The notes beneath the pieces were generated by a model. It searched no databases. It saw nothing but the letters and a program-made list of their open reading frames with translations, and was not told the DNA's origin. The translations under genes were made by a program, and so were the position numbers. DNA of 10,000 nucleotides from Botryococcus braunii (Eukaryota > Chlorophyta > Trebouxiophyceae): NCBI GenBank assembly GCA_002005505.1, contig KV908388.1:549167-559166 (forward strand), given 5' to 3'. Of this stretch, positions 1 to 10,000 are shown piece after piece; position 1 is the first letter of the stretch, and each line of letters opens with the position of its first letter.

Positions 1-1
1 C

Positions 2-148
2 CATCCCCACCACCGCCTTGCACATCCCCACCACCGCGTTGTACATCCCCACCACCACATTTCCCATCCCCACCACTGCATTGTATATCCCCACCACCAC
101 ATTCCCCATCCCCACCACCACGTGCCCCATCCCCACAACCACATTGTA
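2..148. repeat. 21-bp minisatellite, seven copies, inside an ABCG intron
   Basis: Seven consecutive 21-bp units of the form CATCCCCACCACCRCRTTGTA, with no length variation and only a few substitutions per unit. It lies beyond the GTAAGC donor of the ABCG exon, so it should be intronic on the minus strand. Because 21 is a multiple of three, both strands stay open: IPTT-type heptads on plus and VVVG-type heptads on minus. No sign that either is translated. Confidence 0.9.
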
Positions 149-229
149 CATGGGCACAGCTGCCGGCTTTCGAATAAAAAAGGAAAGAATATATAAAAAA
201 ATCCAAAGAAAAAAACTTTCAACGCTTAC

Positions 230-459
230 CGGCCAGGGCGTGCTTGCCCTCCCAGACTGTGCAAAATGTGTTTCTGGGAGCCATCCTTTTTGGTGATGAA
301 GCAGTCCAGCAGGCTCCATTCCAGGCTCACGGCTCCCTTGCCTGCTGCAGCCTCTTCTGCATTTGGCTCTGCAAGGGCAGCCTGGCTTCTTTCTTTCCTC
401 TTCTTCAGAGCTCTCCGTATGTGGACTACCCCGGTGACCCCGACTAGCGGTAGCTTGTA
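230..459 (-). CDS. ABCG-type ABC half-transporter exon preceding Walker A, gene cut by window edge
   Basis: ABCG half-transporters are membrane proteins with one nucleotide-binding domain followed by six membrane helices; they dimerise and export lipids, hormones or other small molecules. This 230-nt exon encodes a basic stretch (HIRRALKKRKER), an acidic/Ala-rich linker, then SLEWSLLDCFITKK and HILHSLGGQARPG, with CG of a split Arg before the donor GTAAGC at 229-224. The pattern W...L.C.I..KDG....L..L.G.A.PGR is the segment just before the Walker A motif in plant ABCG7-like proteins. Walker A itself (GPSGSGKT in the family) should open the next exon, beyond the left edge. The upstream end is less sure: I chose the acceptor CCCACAG before TACAAG; the frame is open to about 525. 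ABCG membership is fairly secure, the subfamily is inference. Confidence 0.78.
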
Positions 460-806
460 CTGTGGGAATGCGATCAATGCCGCCCCCTTGCAAACACACC
501 CCTTGGGGAATCAGCAAAGCGAGGAGTACCTCCGCACGCATGTTGCGCTGCACAAACGCTGTATGCTTGAGTCATTTAGCCATTCTCCTTCTCTTTTATC
601 GTTAAATTTAAACGAACTGCAACGTTGCGATGCCTCACGTGATTGCCCCTTTGAAATCTAGACACGGCTGCAAATCCTCCCGATGCCTGCACTGGGCCTA
701 AATGCCTACAAGACTTCAACACAACAAGCATAAGGAAGAGATAATGTATCACTTCAAATGAGAAGCACATTAGAGTGGTAGAAGTTTTACAGGCGGCAGT
801 ACATAC

Positions 807-842
807 CAGGGCAAACTCTACAAATGGCCCGTTAAGGAACAT
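807..842 (-). CDS. Candidate first coding exon of the ABCG gene
   Basis: A minus-strand ATG at 842-840 opens a short frame, MFLNGPFVEFAL, ending at a perfect plant-type donor GTATGT (806-801). The phase (0) agrees with the TACAAG start of the ABCG exon at 459, giving a 347-nt intron. The joined N-terminus is hydrophobic (FLNGPFVEFAL then YKLPLVGVTGVV) followed by a basic cluster, which would suit a signal-anchor; plant ABCG7-like proteins also begin with a hydrophobic segment. Just upstream a pyrimidine-rich TTTCCTTGATTTCTTCTG...TTGTAAG could be the acceptor of a 5' UTR intron. No conserved residues support it, so confidence is low. Confidence 0.4.
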
Positions 843-1427
843 TGTGCGTCTTACAAGTCGCAGAAGAAATCAAGGAAACTCCAATGCGCATCCACAGTGG
901 TTAAATCTAATACCACAAAGCAAGCTGCTTGTATTTCCTGACCAGAATCCCGTCGGGGATTCTAGTACGGGGTTGCGACACGAAGCGTTGCAAAACCAAG
1001 CCTTTCCCAATCACAAACTTGGATGATGCCCAACCAAGTAATTCCCATACTATACTTACTTCAAGGAAAACCAAAACAAGATTCTACGCTTTCGGCTTAC
1101 TCCGTACTGTGTCTCCGTATCCGAGATCATGGGACCCGTAGCCGCATGACGAGTGTATTGAGTGATCTGTCGATGGGGGTTTACCTCAACCAAAGCTGGA
1201 TGGGTCTCTCAGCGGGAACCACAGGGAGCCCTTCACTGACGGGGATGACTCATCACAGGGCTCACGAGTCATATCATATGACCCGGGGCGATATGGGGTC
1301 ATATAACATTATCTTGACCTCCTCCTCCTCTTTCTTCTCCTCCACCTCGAAGCAAAAGTAAAATAGATCTTGGCACCGGGGGCCTGAGACTGATATATTT
1401 ACTTTTAACGTTAAAATAGATCAGTCA

Positions 1428-1453
1428 CCTTATCTCACGATCGTGAGATAAGG
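1428..1453. repeat. Perfect 26-bp palindrome
   Basis: Two 13-bp arms (CCTTATCTCACGA and its reverse complement) meet at 1440/1441 with no spacer. A 14-bp palindrome TTTTAACGTTAAAA lies at 1403-1416 and a 12-bp palindrome GGCTCGCGAGCC at 1452-1463 overlaps the right end. About 590 bp upstream of the candidate ABCG start codon. Confidence 0.9.
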
Positions 1454-1565
1454 CTCGCGAGCCGAATCCACGGCACTATCGGGGCCTCCCTTGTCACCTC
1501 CAAGAGGCCATCTATGGGATGACATCCAAGGCATCGAAACTCATTCAGGTACAATGCCGCCCATA

Positions 1566-1655
1566 TATGCTGCACATTATATAATGTACACAATGTGTAT
1601 ATGCTGCACATTATGTAATGTGCAGCAATTATCTACATGCTGCATATATGCAGCA
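1566..1655. repeat. Cluster of TGCTGCA-based inverted repeats
   Basis: Contains a 26-bp inverted repeat at 1602-1627 (12-bp arms TGCTGCACATTA, 2-bp spacer), an 18-bp perfect palindrome at 1638-1655 (TGCTGCATATATGCAGCA) and a 14-bp palindrome ACATTATATAATGT near 1573-1586. The segment TATATGCTGCACATTAT also occurs twice as a direct repeat about 34 bp apart. Confidence 0.88.
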
Positions 1656-1939
1656 AAGGCACCAGAGAGAGACCGCAAGAGTCTCCCTTCATGTCTGCAG
1701 CCAATACGTTGATGCAGGGAGGCACTGGCCAGTGCCATGGTAATCGCAAGCTTGAGTTTATCAATTCTCTTTCCTCGAACGTGTCTTAGCAATCTCAAAC
1801 GTCTTAAGATTAAAAGGCTGCAACACTGTGGCGAATGGCCTTGTCAAGATCAGCCCAAGCCCCTCTTGCCAACGAAAGCCTGCAAATCCACCTTGAAGAA
1901 GTGTTATAATTATAATTTGTAATCACAATTATAAATATA

Positions 1940-2025
1940 ACTATGAATTTCTAATAGGATGTTCACAACTGCTTCGTCCTGTACAGGAAGAATCAGTTGT
2001 GCACATCCCATTAGAAATTCATAGT
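1940..2025. repeat. 86-nt inverted repeat, long hairpin
   Basis: Arms 1940-1971 and 1994-2025 (32 bp each) are reverse complements apart from two mismatches. The 22-nt loop contains its own palindrome TCCTGTACAGGA. AT-rich flanks hold a smaller imperfect inverted repeat around 1906-1936. Could be a MITE-like element or a small-RNA precursor. No clear target-site duplication is visible. Confidence 0.88.
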
Positions 2026-2776
2026 CATATGTTCTTAGGTAGAAAAAAATGACTTTTCCAAGTCTAAAAATGATGTATATCCCATCTTCCTTAATTATCC
2101 CATCTTCTAAGATAAATCTTATAAGATCATCCCAACTTATGAGGCCCGGTGGCATGAAAGCTGCATCACGTTACTGTGCTGGTGGTATGGTCTAGGTCTC
2201 GAGATTTATACTTCAGCTGTCAAACGAAGACGCAACAAGAGATTCGGGAGGGGGAGGGGGGGGAGGAAACAGATTCTGGAAAAGGGGGGGGGGGGAGTTG
2301 CGGGGCCGTGTGGCTCCGGATGGGGATGTGGGTTCGACCCGGTCGAGGGTAGGTTTAGAGTTAAAAAGTGGAGCCGATCTATAGCGCAAACCACATATCC
2401 AACATGGGCTTACGCGTAACCAAGGGGCCATGGCTAGACGTGATGGGGAAACATGTGCCAAGGCGCTTGCGACTGAACTATTCACTTTTGCTTTTAAATG
2501 TGAACAAGCGATAGGTTTGTTTACATAATCAGTACGTTTACCGACACGTCCCTCTGGTGTCTGTCTCAGCAGCATTTGGGACGGGCACCTAGACTCTGAC
2601 TCTCCCATGATGTTACAATGTAACGGATAGCTGAGAAGCATTGCAAGCACACAGAGAAGGATAGTCTCCTGATTCCAGATTAAATTTTACTCGATGGGCA
2701 GCCTCGAGGCTCGGAGAGACCTATGCAGATATTCCCGACACCGCTCTCGTTGGACGGCAAGAAAGCTGAATGCGTG

Positions 2777-2928
<152 letters not shown>

Positions 2929-2987
2929 CGGACAAACGGACGCACTCGTGCTTTGCAGACCTGTATGTTTGCCACGTCAGACTGTAC

Positions 2988-3143
2988 TTGGGGAGAGAGA
3001 GTTCGACTGGCACTGGCTTCTTTACGCATCTGCGCCATTGAGGTGAGAACATCAAGCGCAAGCGCAAGTGCTTGCATCTTCGCAAACAATTGAGGTGACA
3101 ACGTCTGGCACGCAAGCGCAAGTGCTGGCAGCTTCTCGAAACG
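2988..3143 (-). repeat. 54-bp (18-codon) tandem repeat, two clear copies and one decayed
   Basis: On the minus strand, 3143-3090 reads RFEKLPALALACQTLSPQ and 3089-3036 reads LFAKMQALALALDVLTSM; 3035-2988 is a weaker third copy (AQMRKEASASRTLSPQ). The frame is open across all copies. No recognised domain and no clear splice sites. It may be a minisatellite in the eIF3K 3' flank, or a remnant or part of an unrecognised exon. Confidence 0.65.
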
Positions 3144-3144
3144 A

Positions 3145-3189
3145 CCCAAGTTGTGGGGAGGCAGGGTACAGCCCTCCCTGCAACTTGGG
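3145..3189. repeat. Inverted repeat with CCCAAGTTG arms
   Basis: The 9-bp outer arms CCCAAGTTG/CAACTTGGG are perfect, and pairing continues inward through GGGAGG/CCTCCC after a 2-bp mismatch, around a short GGGTACAG centre. It abuts the 18-codon repeat and lies about 300 bp downstream of the eIF3K stop codon. Confidence 0.8.
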
Positions 3190-3300
3190 CAGGGGGCCAT
3201 CAAACTCTCCGGCAGCAATCCTTGCCAACCACACGTTCACATGTCCACCCAGCCGTTCCACTCCAGGAATGGACAGCCACCGGGCTGCTTGAAGGCCCCT

Positions 3301-3477
3301 CCCCCCCCCCCCCCCAAAAAAAAAAAGACCCCCCGGCCAGGGGGGCGATTAAAAACTAGTCTCCGGTGGATTCCCACCTCGAGATGGGACACCTCCCAGC
3401 TGCCCTCATCGACTCACTGTCGGCAGATAAGTTGATGACTCCCGCCAGCCCCCCCCCCAACGTGTTCCCCCCCCCCC
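3301..3477. repeat. Poly-C / poly-A homopolymer runs in the eIF3K 3' flank
   Basis: C15 at 3301-3315 is followed directly by A11 at 3316-3326. Shorter C runs occur near 3449-3457 and 3467-3477. On the transcribed minus strand these are G and T runs just after the eIF3K stop. Confidence 0.9.
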
Positions 3478-3488
3478 CATTCCGGCGA

Positions 3489-8808
<5,320 letters not shown>

Positions 8809-9520
8809 CTGAGGACCCAAAAGGCAAAGGAGTAAAGGTCAGCCTGAGAACAAATAATAGCTACGCACACTGCTACGTGGATTCTGGCACATTAGAGTCT
8901 AATCAACAGGATCGAGAGTCAGTGAACAAAGCAACGAGGAGTCAGCGCAATTAAAAAACCAGAGGCCCGAAAGGAGGGTCAGTGAAGCCACAAACAGGAC
9001 GTTCCTTGTCTGAAGTAGTGGGAGACCTGGCAAGTCTATATGTAAGCAAACAAGTACGAACGAAATGAATGTGAAGGTAGGACGGTATCCATCGTTAACT
9101 CATTGGATATCGAGAATGCGCACCCGTCTTTCCCGGTAAACTTCACCACAGTTCGAAGATCAGACGTCATGCCAAGGAGCGCGCAAGGAGCGATCGTGCA
9201 GCCTCCTTTGCAACTAAGCCTCAGTGAATATACTAATTAGCACGAAATCAAGCGACTCCACTCCAGCACGGGGACAATGCTGATGTACAGCAAATGAGCA
9301 ATCGCCGCCATGTCAACGGCGACTGAGTTCCATTACTATTCAGCTTCTCGGGTTACCCGAGCCGTATGGTTATGCTTTTCGGGTTTAATCGGGCCAATCC
9401 GGATGGCACTCCGACTTGAGTTTTGGGGTGATTACTGTGGCAGCCACTTTACAAGATGGGTTAATACCATGCTTCAAACAGCGTGGGGAACCCCCACCTA
9501 GGGTTTAGAGTGTCCTTTAT
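8809..9520. other. Upstream eIF3K sequence or its first intron, no gene recognised
   Basis: The pyrimidine-rich acceptor at 8809-8850 (minus strand) shows that an intron ends here, so eIF3K continues upstream. I could not place its first exon. The 63-codon plus-strand frame at 9310-9501 matches nothing I recognise. A small inverted repeat CTCGGGT-T-ACCCGAG lies at 9347-9361. Confidence 0.5.
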
Positions 9521-9524
9521 ATAT

Positions 9525-9658
9525 CTCTCTCCCCCGCTCTCTCCCCCCCCCTCTCTCTCTCTCTGTGTGTGGGGGTGTGTGTGTGCGCGCGCGCCCGCGC
9601 GCGCGCGCGTGTGGGTGTGTGTGTTGTGCATGTGTGTGTGTGGGGAAGCGCGCGCGTT
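9525..9658. repeat. CT, GT and CG alternating tract
   Basis: CT-rich and C-rich sequence passes into (TG)n, then a GCGCGCGC/CGCGCGCG core around 9584-9609, then TG again and GCGCGCG near 9649-9656. Long alternating purine-pyrimidine DNA with a CG core is a classic Z-DNA-prone composition. Confidence 0.9.
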
Positions 9659-10000
9659 CACGTTAACAGGTTGCGTCTTTTATGGAGGGGCGATTGCATG
9701 TTCTAGATGAAACGTTGTGGAGGCTGCTGGAGCCCTCGAGCAGCCCCCGAGAGATTTTAATCAGCCCTGCGAGCTCCGATTCTGGCATTGGGAATCCCAC
9801 CTACGTAGGCAGAATGGGAGCTCGTAGGGCAGATCAAAATCATATATGGGTTGGGGTATACCCCAGGCCAGATAAAGCTGTGCTATATGGCTAGCTGTGC
9901 AGGCGCTCATCACAAGCCACTTGCAAGAGCCACGTCCCCTTGCCCCCCCCCCCCCCCCCCCCCGCGGGTCTAGAGGAGATATCCGCTGGCTCCAAAACTT
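9659..10000. other. Right edge: unrecognised 70-codon frame and a C21 run
   Basis: A plus-strand frame at 9682-9894 (starts MEGRLHVLDETLW, ends KAVLYG) has ordinary residue composition but no motif I recognise and no visible splice signals. Palindrome TGGGGTATACCCCA lies near 9851-9864. Twenty-one C occupy 9943-9963. The frame may be chance or a repeat-element fragment. Confidence 0.4.

Larger units (their letters stand above)
843..2700. other. Gene-poor spacer upstream of the ABCG gene
   Basis: No open frame here resembles a known protein or has convincing splice signals beyond the possible 5' UTR acceptor near 849. It holds palindrome clusters at 1403-1463 and 1566-1655, an 86-nt inverted repeat at 1940-2025, an AT-rich stretch at 1900-2130 and G runs at 2251-2295. 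ABCG promoter elements would be expected here, but none can be named. Confidence 0.6.

Noticed and set aside
266..661. 131-codon plus-strand frame
   Set aside because: It is the antisense of the ABCG exon and its intron, with no recognisable protein pattern; the minus strand has family motifs and splice signals.
1023..1361. 112-codon plus-strand frame
   Set aside because: No recognisable motif, no splice context and ordinary chance-like composition.
1910..2155. 81-codon minus-strand frame
   Set aside because: It runs straight through the 86-nt inverted repeat in AT-rich spacer and resembles no known protein.
2213..2650. 145-codon minus-strand frame
   Set aside because: No family resemblance, crosses G/C homopolymers and ends in a polyproline stretch from a G run.
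9310..9501. 63-codon plus-strand frame with a reasonable ATG context
   Set aside because: No recognised motif; it lies in probable upstream or intronic sequence of a gene on the other strand.

Overview
This window is eukaryotic nuclear DNA. Coding sequence comes in short exons separated by GT...AG introns, and the introns and spacers are packed with dinucleotide microsatellites, poly-C/poly-G runs and minisatellites. There is no bacterial-style gene packing. Most long open frames are translations of (CA)n, (CT)n, (GAA)n or other repeats and are not genes. Two gene fragments are recognisable, both on the minus strand. Their sequences look closer to green-lineage (plant or algal) homologues than to animal ones, so I infer a green alga or related protist with a large, repeat-rich genome. 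The species cannot be read from the window.

The main gene is eIF3K (eukaryotic translation initiation factor 3 subunit K). I could join seven coding exons by hand on the minus strand: 8808-8760, 7596-7423, 6541-6433, 5644-5520, 5184-5105, 3937-3890 and 3528-3489. The frame stays open over 207 residues to a TGA stop. Every junction has GT donor and CAG acceptor dinucleotides, and the spliced residues align with the family without gaps. Only the short first coding exon is unresolved. About 0.6 kb of coding sequence is spread over 5.3 kb, and the introns hold almost all of the repeats.

The second gene lies downstream on the same strand at the left edge. An exon at 459-230 encodes the region just before the Walker A motif of an ABCG-type half-transporter, and it ends at a clean GTAAGC donor. 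The Walker A exon is beyond the window. A candidate N-terminal exon is at 842-807.

Layout, left to right: 21-bp minisatellite in an ABCG intron (2-148); ABCG exons (230-842); gene-poor spacer with palindromes and an 86-nt hairpin (850-2700); (CA)46 (2807-2898); 18-codon repeat and a hairpin (2988-3189); poly-C; the eIF3K gene (3489-8808), whose introns hold a polypurine block, 55-bp and 24/25-bp minisatellites, a CA/CT/TG block, TG tracts, a 26-bp minisatellite and CA/GA tracts; then upstream sequence (8809-10000) with a CT/GT/CG tract and poly-C. The two genes have unrelated cellular jobs (cytosolic translation initiation and membrane transport) and are simply neighbours. I see no defence, biosynthetic or other new multi-gene system. 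The unusual content is the repeat and hairpin architecture.
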